NCBI GenBank assembly: GCA_965153355.1 | Contig: OZ231126.1 | Coordinates: 77,314,001 to 77,378,000 of the forward strand | DNA from: Flaccisagitta enflata | Lineage: Eukaryota > Chaetognatha > Sagittoidea > Aphragmophora | Reading direction: 5' to 3' | Length of the DNA stretch: 64,000 nucleotides | Part shown: positions 14,049 to 27,919 of the stretch, one piece after another | Layout: the number at the start of each line of letters is the position of its first letter | Position numbering within the stretch: the first letter of the stretch is position 1 | Translations under genes and position numbers: made by a program | The notes under the pieces: generated by a model | The model's database searches: none | What the model was told of the DNA's origin: nothing | What the model saw: only the letters and a program-made list of their open reading frames with translations

Positions 14049-14420
14049 CATTGTTAAAGCAACAACAGAGATTGTCTGCAAACAATTCTAATTACATCTA
14101 AAGCTGTTATTTTCTATATGAAAAGGAAACAAAACAAAATATGCCACAACAAGACGAGATTAGAGAACCATGGTAACGCCACTAGAAGCCGAAATGAACA
14201 GTGAACAATGGCAACAACATCTGACAATGCAAATAATCCCTGGGACCGAGAAAATCCATAAACAAGCAAAAGAGGGCTTTGTGTGCTTGGCTTTCTGAAG
14301 AGGATAATTTAGGCGAGATGTTATTAATAACCTTCTCTTATTTCTTGAGAGCTTTTACCTCTCTCTCTCTCTTTATTTTCTGCTGCCTTTGTTTTCATTT
14401 TCTTCTGCCTCATCTTTTTC

Positions 14421-14430
14421 NNNNNNNNNN
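14421..14430. other. assembly gap (10 N)
   Basis: Ten undetermined bases lie exactly where the inverted homology ends. The right-arm sequence beyond the matching point runs into a GAA-rich polypurine tract (38895-39180), a likely place for a contig to stop. A join made here is not supported by contiguous bases. Confidence 1.
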
Positions 14431-14680
14431 TCGGAGTTCCTGTTGGTGGTCACTGTTTGCTTATGATGATGATCATCCTTTGGTCGACCATTGTTTCGTA
14501 AGATGGACTCAGACCATTGATCTGGTCTACTGTTTGCGTATGATTTCATGTTGATCCTCTTTTTAGTCGGATCAACTGCGGGTGATGACCTCGGGGGATC
14601 GGCTAAAGATCCCCCTGTTGACCCGATGACATAACGGACCATCTCTTCTTCTTCATTTATCTTCTTATCTCCACCCTCCT
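14431..14680 (-). other. open frame next to the gap, possible exon or remnant
   Basis: On the - strand from about 14680 to the gap the frame is open. It gives a product that is not low-complexity: acidic (DKKINEEEEMVRYVIG), then STGGSLADPPRSSPAVDP, then KSYANSRPDQWSESILRNNG. I do not recognise it. It runs into the N gap, so its end is unknown. A chance open frame of this size is possible. Confidence 0.2.
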
Positions 14681-14699
14681 CCTCCCCTCTTTTCGTATA

Positions 14700-15236
14700 C
14701 AGTAGATGTCGTCTAGACTTGGAAATATGGGGGCAGACAAATGTACTTGAGAGACTGATATTTGGATTGCTTTATTGCCTATAGGTGTTGGTTGTTATGG
14801 AAACACATTTTCATGTATTTATGCCAAAATATCAATATTTTGAGAAATTTTTTGAGGGAACATTGTTTAAAATAAAATTTGCCACAACTTTCCCACAATA
14901 TGTTCTGTAAGAATATTGCTCGTTTAGCCGTTGCTAGGGAGCGTAACTATGTGTGACAGCTCTGTGATGCTCCCTAGCAACCACCACACGAGCGTTATTC
15001 TTACAGAACATATTGTGGGAAAGTTATTGCAAATTTTATTTTAAGCAATGTTCCTTCAAAAAAATTCTTAAAATATTGATACTTTATTCATGAAAACATG
15101 TTTTCCATGGCAACCGACACCCATAAGCAATAAAGCATCCTTTTATAAGTTTACGTTCTAAATATCAGTCTCTTAAATTTATTTGTCTTCCTGTAATGAC
15201 TTCCCCCGTATTTCTAAGTCTAGACGACATCTACTG
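14700..15236. mobile_element. palindromic TA-flanked MITE
   Basis: The whole 537 bp is nearly one hairpin. It begins CAGTAGATGTCGTCTAGAC and ends GTCTAGACGACATCTACTG, with TA on each side (14698-14699, 15237-15238). Inverted similarity continues inward through ATATTG/CAATAT, CAGAACATATTGTGGGAAAG and GCTCGTT/AACGAGC to a centre near 14965, with CTCCCTAGCAA near the apex. TA target duplication and CAGT ends suggest a Tc1/mariner-mobilised MITE. There is no coding sequence. Such hairpins can give small RNAs. Confidence 0.85.
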
Positions 15237-15700
15237 TACCACACCCTCAATGCCTCTTTGTTTGTTCCCCATTTCTTCTTCTGCATTTCCCCTGTCCCTT
15301 CCCTCTTCTGTCATTTCCTCTTCATTTCTCCTCTTTCCTTCACCCTCTCTTTTTTTTCTTCTTCTCTTCTCTGCCTCTTCAACGCCACTTCGTAGTTGAT
15401 AAACGCCGCTTTATGTTTCTTTTTTCAAACCTGACCCCAAAACTGTCAACGGTGTTTCTTTATCTGCGTTCAACACCTTCACACTTCGTTTACGTTTGTT
15501 TGTTTTTTGTTTTTTGTTTTTTTTTGTTTTGTTTTGTTTTTTTTTTTGGCTGAATAGCATATCGAAACGGTCTTTTTCTATATTACTGCCTTTTTTTTAA
15601 CCTGGGACTTAAAGCTCGCCAGCAGTCTTTCATTTCATCACTGACTTTTCCTTTTGCTGCCCTTTTCACTCACCTGACCACAACCACAACCACAGCAACG

Positions 15701-15860
15701 ACCACAACGACGACCACGAGTCCACGACTCGATATTATTTATCCTCGTTGACCTCTGAAACCACGCCAAGGAAGCTCGAAGCCACAACAACGACCACGAG
15801 TCCACGACTCGATATTATTTATCCTCGTTGACCTCTGAAACCACGCCAAGGAAGCTCGAA
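15701..15860 (+). repeat. 80-bp direct tandem duplication
   Basis: Two adjacent 80-base copies, both reading CGACCACGAGTCCACGACTC onward to AAGGAAGCTCGAAG. They differ only in their first few bases, so the duplication is recent. Confidence 0.92.
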
Positions 15861-16204
15861 GCGCCGTTGAGGCCAGCACAGGGGTTGCCCGAGGCCATTA
15901 AAAGGCCGCCGAGGGCAGCGTAGAGGCCAGCTAGGGCAGCGTAGAGGCCAAATCGCGTCCGTCAAAGGCCACGGCCCGGATACGAGGGCTGATTGTGTGA
16001 CATCTCCGAGTGAGTTACCTGGCCACGATGTTAATGTGGTGGCGTATTTTTGGATTTTTGGTTTTTGATTTTTTTTTCTTTTTTTTACATTTCTTGGTCA
16101 TTCAGTGTTTCTTTTTTCGTTGAACCATCTGAACCATGAATGAACTTGAAACTGAACAACTTAGGTCTATACAGATCATCTCCTTTTGGCAAAACCTATT
16201 GTCA

Positions 16205-16365
<161 letters not shown>

Positions 16366-16560
16366 GGCGGTGGTTGTGGTGGTCGTCGCAGTTGTTGTCG
16401 TTGTCGTTGTCCTTTTCGCACGAGTTTTTTCTTCTCTTTTTTTCGTCTATTTTTTCTCATGTCACCGATTTTCTTTACGAAAGGCGAGATTTCCGAGAAA
16501 AGCCCCATAAATCAAAACCAATCCGATCAATGCGTGTATGTAAAAACGAGTGAAAGAGAA

Positions 16561-16564
<4 letters not shown>

Positions 16565-16614
<50 letters not shown>

Positions 16615-16679
16615 GCTGTGAGGGCAAGCTGCGCCTGCACTGCAACAGCAACAACAACAACAACAACAACAACAACAGC

Positions 16680-16725
<46 letters not shown>
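16565..16725. repeat. (GA)n followed by (AAC)n
   Basis: GA 16567-16613, a GC-rich bridge (CTGCGCCTGCACTGC), then CAA triplets to 16725 with one CAG. Confidence 0.93.
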
Positions 16726-16870
16726 GTGTTAATAACAGCTTTGAATATCTAATAATCTCCAACTTGACGATGTGATGCGATTCAATGCTACAAGTCAAGT
16801 TTTACCTAAAGACGTGCGCGTCACTCATTCAAGAGTTTCAAAGAAGACATCAAGTAAAATCGCTGATAAG

Positions 16871-17105
<235 letters not shown>

Positions 17106-17739
17106 CTCAACGTTATTCTCTGTCAGATTTTACTCATGAGTCTTACTATATCTGCGTGAATAGATCACTCACGCTGTCTTCTCGATGTCGAAGGGAGGAA
17201 AGAAAAGAAAAGAAGAGGAGGAGTAGGAGAATCTGGAGAAGGAGGAGGAGAGGAAGAAGTATAAGAGAAAGTTAAGGAGGACGAGGACGAGGATGAAAAT
17301 TGAGGTGAAAGATGAGGAGGAGAAGGAATAAGTGAGGAGAATTCGCACAAAATGCAGGTGACGCAGATAAAAAGAGCAATTGGCCACTAACCACTCTGTT
17401 CGCCACTTATCACTCTGTCAGCTACTGCCACTAACCACTCTGTTCGCCACTTATCACTCTGTTCGCCACCGCCACAACCACTATCCACTAACAACTATGT
17501 CCGTTCATGCACGTACATCATAAGTCCGCAACTAATGCCTCAGGCCCTACTTCATCGTCATCACCATCATCACCTTTTCGTCAGATGTTACATGGGGAGG
17601 GATATTGTTCCTCATGTCGTAGATACTAGCCATCGATCGAAGTATAAACGAGAGGCTTTGATTCCCATAGATTCAACTTCATTCCAAAACAACAGAATGA
17701 GACAGACAGGCAGACAGGGAGTCAGGCAGACAGAGGGGC

Positions 17740-17747
17740 AGGCAGGC

Positions 17748-17835
<88 letters not shown>

Positions 17836-17855
17836 TGACAGACAGACAGACTGAC
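17740..17855. repeat. (CAGA)n tract
   Basis: About 23 clean units with degenerate edges. Confidence 0.94.
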
Positions 17856-18251
17856 AGTCAGAATAATTGAGAAGAAGAACCGAAGAAAGAGAGGAAAATA
17901 AAACAAGAAACGGAGAGAGTCCAAGTGCTGAGAGATCAATTATTTGGTGGAAATGAGTGAAATGAGGACAAGTTCTTACTTTGACCTGATTTTTCGGGCT
18001 AAAAGGCTCTCCTTTTTTATGCAGCATTTCTCTCTCGCTTTCTTCCTTCGCATTTCTTTTCTCTCTCTCATCTTAGACTCAGAGTCAGTTTCTCTCTGCT
18101 TTCTGACACAAATGTTGTAATTGGCCTAGATTTCAAACTGTTGTGGAGGCGACATCAAATGGGGGGGGGGGGGGAACCGAAATGGGAGGGACAAAGGGGG
18201 GTAAGGAAGGATAGCAGAATGAGGAAAAAAAGGGGAGGGGAAAGGGGAGAT

Positions 18252-18467
18252 TTATTGACAGTAGCCAACAAAGTTGGTTTTATAAAGCTCATTTCGACGA
18301 ATACCATGTAATCTCCATCCTCTTTCGCCCAGGGGTCTTCTTTTATAAAAGATTTTTCCTGTTAGCATCAATTTCCGCGATAAGGACGGAACAAGCGCCA
18401 AATTAATTTGCTTGACACCTTTACTTGCCATGACTTTATTCACATGCTGATATACGGATTTTTGCAT
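18252..18467 (-). other. unrecognised 71-codon open frame
   Basis: ATG to stop on the - strand. The product is of ordinary composition (HVNKVMASKGVKQINLALVP, then SLSRKLMLTGKIFYKRRPLG, then RRNELYKTNFVGYCQ). In a window where nearly all open frames are repeat artefacts, this one looks protein-like. There are no clear splice sites or neighbours. It could be a processed pseudogene fragment, an exon or chance. Confidence 0.25.
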
Positions 18468-18576
18468 AGGGGATTCTCAGCGTAGACACACAGGGTGTGG
18501 AGCCGACGCGCTGAAGGGCGAAACGATGATGACTCGATCGACGATATGTTGTGGTTGTTGCAATACTGTCGTCATT

Positions 18577-18682
<106 letters not shown>

Positions 18683-19046
18683 TTTCTTACTCCGGCGCCA
18701 TCTTCCGCCATACGGACGCGCGGCCGAAAAGAAATCTCCAGATGGTCGTCTTCTTATGTTATATTCGAAATCGATTAACCAGACGATTTCCTTTTCTTTT
18801 AGTCGTATGCTACGACTCTACACCCCTTTGTCGGTCGATAATCAGTCCGCCCACATCAGTCCCATCTCATCATCATCCACCTTTACCTTTTTGCGAAGGT
18901 TTTTGCAGTATTACATTTCATGTCTATCCCAGGTGATCAAGTGACCTCAAGTACAGCCCCAGCCCACCCGCACTCGGCGGGGGTGGCCGTATGTCCGGCC
19001 TTGTTCATATTCCTTTTTCTTTCTCTTTTAATCTCCTCTTTTTTCG

Positions 19047-19220
19047 TTCCGGACACGCAACTCTGTAAGAGGATTTGTCAATCCGTCCGTGATCATTGGT
19101 CCAAGTCCATCAGGTCCATCAAATCCGTTATGATCGCAGGAGTCGAAAAGTGGGAAAACATGCATTTCCGCCCCTGCCCACCCGTCCGCAACTGGTGGCC
19201 GTGTATGCGGCCTTGTTTTC
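19047..19220 (+). repeat. dispersed repeat family R1, copy 1
   Basis: It starts CCGGACACGCAACTCTG and ends CCGTCCGCAACTGGTGGCCG then TGTATGCGGCCTTGTTTT. The same ends occur at 55372-55514 and, inverted, at 34255-34500; partial copies lie at 25501-25585 and 21689-21727. Class unknown, no coding content. Confidence 0.6.
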
Positions 19221-19343
19221 TCTTAGATTTCCTTCGTGCTGCTCTTTTTTTTTTTCTTCCTTTTTTTCTCATCGGCGAGGTGACCTTAAAGGAGATCCCT
19301 CTTTCGGGAAACTTCGTCAATACAGACAAATGAGCAACGAAGT

Positions 19344-19388
<45 letters not shown>

Positions 19389-19604
19389 ATTCTGACAAGA
19401 AACGGAAAGTCTGATTGAACTCTTGATAGGACACAAAGAAAAAGGTATATGATACAAATATAATGTTAATAAAGATAGATTCATAGGCGTTTTTTTTTAA
19501 TGTTTTCATAACAAGAGCATCTATGCATAATGACCTCAATGACCTGTTGAAAATTGGAGCCGTCACCACGAGGGAATAGAGTCAATCTACCTTTGGAACC
19601 GATG

Positions 19605-19873
<269 letters not shown>

Positions 19874-20409
19874 GATTCCTGTCCTTCAACATCCAGCCGC
19901 TTCACACGCCGATGGACACCTCGATATCCTCGCCGGACCACCACGCCTCCACCATTGGGCCCCCTCCATTGGGCCCCCACCATTGGGCCCCCACCATTGA
20001 GCCCCCACTGCACTGCCGCGTCGCCACAACACTAGTGTAAATTCCCACCAATGTTAAACTGTCACATGATGTGGAGGTACACGTCTTACATCACCGCCAT
20101 CACCGCCATCACCATCATCTCCAACTCTGCCATGCCTCCTTACACCCCATCACACAGCCATGTACCCCAATCGAATCGTCATACCTCGCCCCATCCCCCC
20201 CCCCCCACCGCCACGCCTCCATCTCCGTTTTTTTGTTGGTTGGGCGATTGGCACGATTGTTCGGCCGGTGGATTTTTGGCCATATTATTATTATTCCGGG
20301 TCCTCGCTGCTTTGATGAAAATGACCCAGTTTCTTTTTAAGGCAGCGGCTGAGAAGGGGACAATGACCTATAAGATCAGAGAGAGGCCACTGTTCCAGTC
20401 TTCACGTGT

Positions 20410-20720
20410 TCAGTTCTAAACCTCTCTGGGCCTAATTTTCTCAGGTATAAGTCTTTCCTCAGGCCTTAGATCTGCTCCCTCTCCCAAGCCTAAATCATCC
20501 TCTCAGGCCTGGGTGCCTCTCAGACCACATGAAATCTGCCCTTTTTCAGGCCCAAAATCTGCCCTCTCAGGCCTGAAGTCTGCCTATAGACAAATCTGCA
20601 CTCTCAGCCCTTAAATCTATCCTCTCAGGCCAATCCACACCTCCTCAGGAGCCTGAAATCTGCTCCCTCTCAGGTGAAATCATGCCTCTCTCAGGTACCA
20701 AATCTGCCCTCAGGCCTGAG
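20410..20720 (+). repeat. degenerate about 20-bp array CTCAGGCCTGAAATCTGCC
   Basis: About 14 imperfect units. It is followed at 20897-20919 by a motif GGGCAACGGGTATCGCTG shared with the array at 25955-26530. Confidence 0.75.
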
Positions 20721-21429
20721 AATGTGTCTGTGCCAGGCCTGGGAGGTGATGGCTAGGGCCAATTTCCAGGCTTGTGAGACCCTAGGGGCAGGATGGGCGG
20801 ACGAGCCGAGACAAGAGTGCCACCTGTGTTTCTCCACAGACTGTCCCCATCAAGACCGCTACCTCTTCTCTTACTCCAATTAAAATCATGCAAAACGGGC
20901 AACGGGTATCGCTGACCATATATTGCCATAGGGCACCTGTTTCGTTCATTCTTTGCGTTGGCTGTTATTCTCTTTCTCTTTCTCTTTCTCTTTCCTGTTC
21001 TCCATCTTTTGTTCCCCGACGGCGCCCGATATGATTTCTTACGCACGGTTTCCAAGCTTATTTGGCCAAGAAAACCCGCGCTTGCATATTCACATCAGGG
21101 TTCTCCGCTACTGCCCTCCTCAGGGGGTGGTCGAAAATTTTTTCACTGGGAGGGCAAATGAGAGAGAGAGAGAGACAGACAGACAGATAAACAAGCAGAT
21201 AAGCTGGCAAACAGACGGGCAAACACAGAGAGGGCGGTGGAGAGTCACAATGAACACTGAGAGCCCGGATAAACAGGTCAATTGGCTCTCTTTTATTCCA
21301 TTTGTAGCAGCTTGACACAATATTAAAACTAACAACGAAGAAATTAGATTAACTGCTGTTTAGTTTTCATGACAAGCAGTGAACAAGTTAAGCCTTCAGT
21401 CTCATCCATCGTGATTGCAGTTTTCATCG

Positions 21430-21433
21430 TCAT

Positions 21434-21509
<76 letters not shown>

Positions 21510-21645
21510 GTCATCATCATCATCATCATCATCATCACCATCATCATCATCATAATCATCATCATCATCATAATCATCATCATCATCATCATTATCATCA
21601 TCATCATCATCATCCCCGCCATCATCATCATCATAATCATTATTA
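21430..21645. repeat. (ATC)n tract
   Basis: About 215 bases with G and A interruptions. A second, clean ATC tract lies at 21755-21829, separated by a partial R1 copy. Confidence 0.95.
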
Positions 21646-21754
21646 GTAGTATATATATATATATCCTCATCATCAAGTATTATTCATCATCGCGACTGGA
21701 TTGCCGTGTATCCGGCCTTGTTTCGTTTAGAAATGGCATCAGTTTGAGTAAAAA

Positions 21755-21828
<74 letters not shown>

Positions 21829-22086
21829 ACGCCGTCGTCACCGTCTTTCCTTCTTTCTTTAACGCGAGTAGGAAACCATCTGGCCTTGTAGTATTTATGC
21901 CCGTCATCCGCTGGTCGCGGAATCGCCTTTTTTCATCGCTACCAATCTTTCTTCTTTTCTTTCCTTTTTTTTCCTTTTCTTACTTTCTTTTTTTTTTCTT
22001 GCGCCATTTTTTCATCAATGTCATTTCCGCTACGTCATTATCGTCAGGCGCGCATGTGGCGAAAGGGTCACGTGATGATAGATAGA

Positions 22087-22242
<156 letters not shown>

Positions 22243-22654
22243 TGTATTCGGATTGGCTAAGCGATAGGCACGAGTGTGAAATATTGATAAGTGGGACAGA
22301 AAAATCGCATCATCGTCCCCAATGCCGTTTCATTCTCATGATTTTCTTCACTGATGAAAGAAAGGGACAGAGAAAGACACAGATACATTATGAGTGGTAA
22401 AAATAACACGCATGGGGCGGAAGTGCGAATCCGCTCCAATAAGACGGACCACTCGACTGATGGACAGGCCGAGGGACCTACCGACAGACAGCCGCATACA
22501 CTTAAAGACAGAGAAACTCGTTCAGACGAGGACTCAATGAAGTCATGATGCACTTTACTCTTTAAATGCCAAAGTATCTCGCAGCAAGCAATATCTGCGC
22601 ACTCAATTTTCTCTTTTCAGAGGCTTTAAAAGGCATGTTTTTTTTTCATTTCTA

Positions 22655-22966
<312 letters not shown>

Positions 22967-23806
22967 CACACACACATTCCCGTGTGTGCGCGCTCGTCCC
23001 CCCCTCCCCCAAATATATGGAATTTTCGTATGGAAATTTATATTTTTTTTCCTTAAATTTTTGATTTTAAGTTTTCTGGCGTTTCATCTTCTTCTTCTTC
23101 TTCTTCGGCCGAGAAGCTCTGGAGCTTTTCAACTGCTTCTAGGAAATGCGCCTTTCCTTGGATGCTCTTCATTTTTACCCTCCATTATTCTTCATCACTC
23201 CATATTTGAGCACTCGCTCCGCGCACTCGGCGTGTCTTCTATCCATGTATCTGTCTGATAGCTACATCTCTCGGTTATGTTTTCTGTCTCTGTCACCATC
23301 GCTCTGTCTTTTCCTTGGTCTCTGTCTTCATCTCTCTGTCGTCGCTTCTGTCTACTGTCTCAGACGCTCAGTCACCATGTCTGTTTCTTTGCCTTGTCTG
23401 GGACACTTTCATTTTGCATCTAAACTCACCATGCCACAGCTATTTTGGACAAATTTTCCAGAGCATTTGTAGATAACTCATGGGACTACGCATGAAGCTT
23501 GCCCATTCAGATTGTGCCTAGCAGAATTCTGTTTCTCTCTCGAAATTTTACTTTGACATGGCTTTTTTTTCTAAACATTGTTAGCTTGAATTTAGTCTTT
23601 TTTTTTCTCGTTTGGGCGTGCTTCTATTCTTTTCTATTCTTTTCTATTTTTTTCTATTCTTTTCCTTCTTTCCCTTTTCCTAATTTGTTTTGGCCTTCTT
23701 TTTTCATCTCCTCGTAAAATTCAGTCTTTCACCTGAAAGATGAAAATCAATCTTCCGTGGAGCAAAAGATAATTTGACGTAAGAAACTTCACGCGCCCTA
23801 CTAAAG

Positions 23807-23908
<102 letters not shown>

Positions 23909-24092
23909 AGTACCGGTATTTGCACACGTTGTGCCATCTAACGTGGAAAAGGTTACTTGCTCATTTGTTCGGTCGTAGAAACTATTCACTCCTTTTAGCT
24001 TAAAATTCGCCGCCGTTGATCCCCTTTCATTTGCTTGTAATCGTTTTCTCACCCATTTACTCCTCTCGTTATCCTCCTCTAGTTTCTTCCTC

Positions 24093-24525
24093 TTTTTCTT
24101 CTTCTTCTTCTTCTTCTTCTTCTTCTTCTTCTTCTTCTTCTTCTTCTTCTTCTTCTTCTTCTTTTTCGTCTTCTTCTTCTTCTTCTTCTTCTTCTTCTTC
24201 TTCTTCTTCTTCTTCTTCTTCTTCTTCTTCTTCTTCTTCTTCTTCTTCTTCTTCCCCTTCTTCTTCACCTCCTTCCTCTTCTTTTTCTTCTTCTTCTTCT
24301 TCTTCTTCTTCTTCTTCTTCTTCTTCTTCTTCTTCTTCTTCTTCTTCTTCTTCTTCTTCTTCTTCTTCTTCGTCTTCTGCTTCTTCTTCCTCTTCTTCTT
24401 CATCATCATCTTCTTCTTCTTCTTCTTCTTCTTCTTCTTCTTCTTCTTCTTCTTCTTCTTCTTCTTCTTCTTCTCCTTCTTCTTCTTCTTCTTCTTCTTC
24501 TTCTTCTTCTTCTTCTTCTTCATCT

Positions 24526-24559
<34 letters not shown>

Positions 24560-24640
24560 TTTCTTCTTCTTCCTCTTTTCCTTCTTCATCTTCTTCTTCT
24601 CTTTCTTCTTTCCTTCTTCATCTTCCTCTTCTTCTTCCTC
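24093..24640. repeat. (TTC)n tract, about 550 bases
   Basis: Nearly continuous CTT triplets with rare CCT, CAT and CGT interruptions. A long homopurine/homopyrimidine mirror tract of this kind can adopt triplex structure. Confidence 0.96.
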
Positions 24641-24892
24641 TTTCGTCACTTTATCACACACTCTCTCTCTCGTCTTTCCTTCTCTCTCTCATTTGTTTGT
24701 AATTTGTTGTTAGCGCCATCTTTCTTTGGCTTTGGCGCGACTCGAATCACTTTCGGCGTTAAAATTGACGCCCGGGAATCCCGAGCAACAAACCGGAAGT
24801 AGATTTCAAAGTCAGGTGTCGCAAAAAAAAAAAAAAAAGATTAGGAAAGAGACTGCTGATAAGCTACTTAACACCTCTCTAGTTCGCGTCTT

Positions 24893-24893
24893 T

Positions 24894-24978
<85 letters not shown>

Positions 24979-25345
24979 TCTTCTTCTTCTTCTTCTTCTT
25001 CTTCTTCTTCTTCTTCTTCTTCTTCTTCTTTTTCTTCTTCTTCCTCTCCTTCTTCTTCTTCTTCTTCTTCTTCTTCTTCTTCTTCTTCTTCTTCTTCTTC
25101 TTCTTCTTCTTCTTCTTCTTCTTCTTCTTCTTCTTCTTCTTCTTCTTCTTCTTTTTCTTTTTCTTTTTCTTTTACTGCTTCTTCTTCTTCTTCTTCTTCT
25201 TCTTCTTTTTCTTCTTCTCCTTCTTCTTATTCTTCTTCTTCTTCATCTTCTTCTTCTTTTTCTTCTTCTTCTTCTTCTTTTTCTTCTTGTTCTTCTTTAT
25301 TTTCTTCTTCTTCTTACTCTTCTTCTTCTTCTTCTTCTTTTTCTC
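24893..25345. repeat. (CT)n joined directly to (TTC)n
   Basis: CT 24895-24975 passes into TTC triplets to about 25345, purest in the first half and degraded later. Confidence 0.95.
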
Positions 25346-25500
25346 CCTCCTCTTCCTTTTCGCGCATTGTACCTTTTCCCGGGTCTCATCTCAATTTCAA
25401 AGTACTAAAAGCCAAATTTTCAAGACATTGCACTTTGCCATTTTGCCACTGTCTCTTTCTCTCCCTTTTTTCTCATTCTCTTGTTGCCTTTTAAATCCTT

Positions 25501-25585
25501 TTAAGTCGCGTGCACGCAACTCTACACCTTGCTCTGTCGGTTGGTCCGTCCGTCAGTCCGTCCGTCGGTCCGTAACATTGTTGAA
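25501..25585 (+). repeat. R1 family, partial 5' copy
   Basis: Matches copy 55372-55514 over CAACTCTACACCTTGC, TGTCGGTTGGTCCGTCCGTC, then diverges. Confidence 0.6.
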
Positions 25586-25599
25586 TTTTGAATGTTTTT

Positions 25600-25725
25600 A
25601 ACATTTTAAACATTTTTTTAACATTTTTAACATTTTACCTTTTTTAACATTTTAAAACATTTTTTAACATTTTTTAACATTTTTAAACATATATTAACAT
25701 TTTTTAACATTTTAACACGCTGACA
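25600..25725. repeat. A+T-rich array AACATTTTTT
   Basis: About ten units of ACATTTTTTA of varying length, directly after the partial R1 copy. Confidence 0.85.
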
Positions 25726-25954
25726 TGTTTTTGCTTCTTTGTTTGTCATTTCAGGCATGGGTACTGTTGCCCTCTTGGGCTTGTTTTTTGTTCTCTACAC
25801 CTCTTTCTGCCCAAGTTCTCTTTCTGTCTTTCTCTTTGTCCTCCTTTCTACTAGCGTTTGAGCCTTCTGGAAGAGACCAAATGACCTCTAACTTTCCACA
25901 CATATGCAGAAATTTCTCCTTCTTCTCCTTTTACTCAGGCTGATTCTAGCCTTG

Positions 25955-26530
25955 GGGGCTCAAATCAGCAGCCGGGGCTCCAAGTCTGGCCTGGGAGCCG
26001 TCTCAGCAGGGGCTCCATGTCCCAGCCTTGAGGCTCAAATCCCAGCCTCGAGGGCTCAAATCCCAGCCTCATGAGCTCAAATCCCAGCCTTGAGCTCAAT
26101 TCCCAACCTCACAGCTCAATCAGCCTCATGGCTCAAATCATGGCCTCATGGCTCAGATCAGCCTAAAGCTCAGTCAGCGCAAGCTCCGTCCAGCTGGGGC
26201 AGATCCTGGCATGGGGCTCGAATCCCAACCTCGAGGCTCAAATCCCAGCCTCACGGCTCAAATCTTAGTCTTGAGGCCCACATCCTAGTGTCGAGACCCA
26301 CATCCTAGTCTTAAGGCCCAAATCCTAGTCTCGAGACTCAAATCACAGCTTCAAAGCTCAAATCCCAGCATCGAAGCTCAAATCCCGGCCTCAAAGCTCA
26401 AATCCCAGCCTTGAGGCTCAAATCCAATCGGCACGGGGCATCGAATCCTTCAGGGCCGCTGCCCAAATCTGCTCGATCAATCCTGCCTCCAGACCACAAT
26501 CCAGCCTTGAGGCTCAAATAAAATCAGCAT
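25955..26530 (+). repeat. degenerate about 20-bp array GAGGCTCAAATCCCAGCCTC
   Basis: Roughly 25 imperfect units. It is followed at 26596-26618 by GGGCAACGGGTACCGCTG, the motif that also follows the 20410-20720 array. Confidence 0.78.
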
Positions 26531-26786
26531 AGGTCATCAGCCCCGTAGGGGCTGCTGCACCACTAACTACCTCATACCGACAAACACTCACATAGGGGCA
26601 ACGGGTACCGCTGATCATCTAACGTTTTTGCGACTTTTTCATGGTTGTTTCTATATTCTTATGTTTTGTCAGGGTGATCAACTCAAAGGGCAAGAAAGAA
26701 TATTACGAAGGGGTTCTTTGTTTGACCGTTTGTATCTGGAGTATTTCTTTTTTTTTTCTTTGCTCTCTGTCTCTTTGTCTGTCTCC

Positions 26787-27009
<223 letters not shown>

Positions 27010-27288
27010 TGACTCACCGATGGATTTTCCTGCGTCGGCGGCCATTGTTATTTTTGCGTCATAATCGTCCTCTTCAGGGCCCCCCCCCCTGTTTCAGCGC
27101 CCCCCCCTTCCCCTGTTTCAGGGCCCCGTTTCCGGTTTTTGACTTGTTTCCGGTTCTTGCCCCGTTTTTTGTTGCGTTGGGCTTTCGCCAAAGATTCCGG
27201 GGTCCTGGACTCGAAACTCGGGACGCCGGGACTACCACTGCATGCGCTAATGTTTGTTTTTACATAATATTCCATTCATTTCTCACTT

Positions 27289-27456
<168 letters not shown>

Positions 27457-27556
27457 CTTTTTTCTTGAGGAAAAACTTTTCCTTCCTGGCTTAATGGCTT
27501 TAGTCTGCATGAAGATTTCCTCCACTTTTTGGGCAGCGACCCCAAAGGGCCGATGT

Positions 27557-27875
27557 CCTGTAAGACAGGGGTGAATTTCCGTACGTCCGTACGTCTGTAT
27601 GTCCATCCCCCCCAGAGTTTCTCAAGCCTCAAATTCCCATTGAATAACATGGGAAATTGATTAAATGCAAAGTTCCCATTGAAAAACATGGAAAATTGAT
27701 GAAGAATAAAAAAAATGTGAAATTCCCGGTATTCAAAAGATAGCATTGCAACTAGGTGAAATGAGAAAATGTATGAAAAACCCCATTGAATATTGGCCAT
27801 GGAAAGGAAGATTGCTCCAAGACTTCAATATGCCACCTCTCAGGACGTATGGAAATTCACCCCTGTGTCTACAGG
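27557..27875. mobile_element. short inverted-repeat element (MITE-like)
   Basis: The left end reads CCTGTAAGACAGGGGTGAAT, then TTCCGTACGTCC. The right end reads GGACGTATGGAAATTCACCC, then CTGTGTCTACAGG. The inverted ends are about 30 bp and the total about 320 bp. The inside has two similar segments around TTCCCATTGAA and CATGGAAAATTGAT and no coding frame. The target duplication is not clear. Confidence 0.65.
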
Positions 27876-27919
27876 AGGACATGTTCTGTGGATGACTTGT
27901 TCTTGTTCTTGTTCTCCTT

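Noticed and set aside
24093-24661. Lys-rich 286-codon frame
   Set aside because: Translation of a TTC/GAA tract, no splice or start context.
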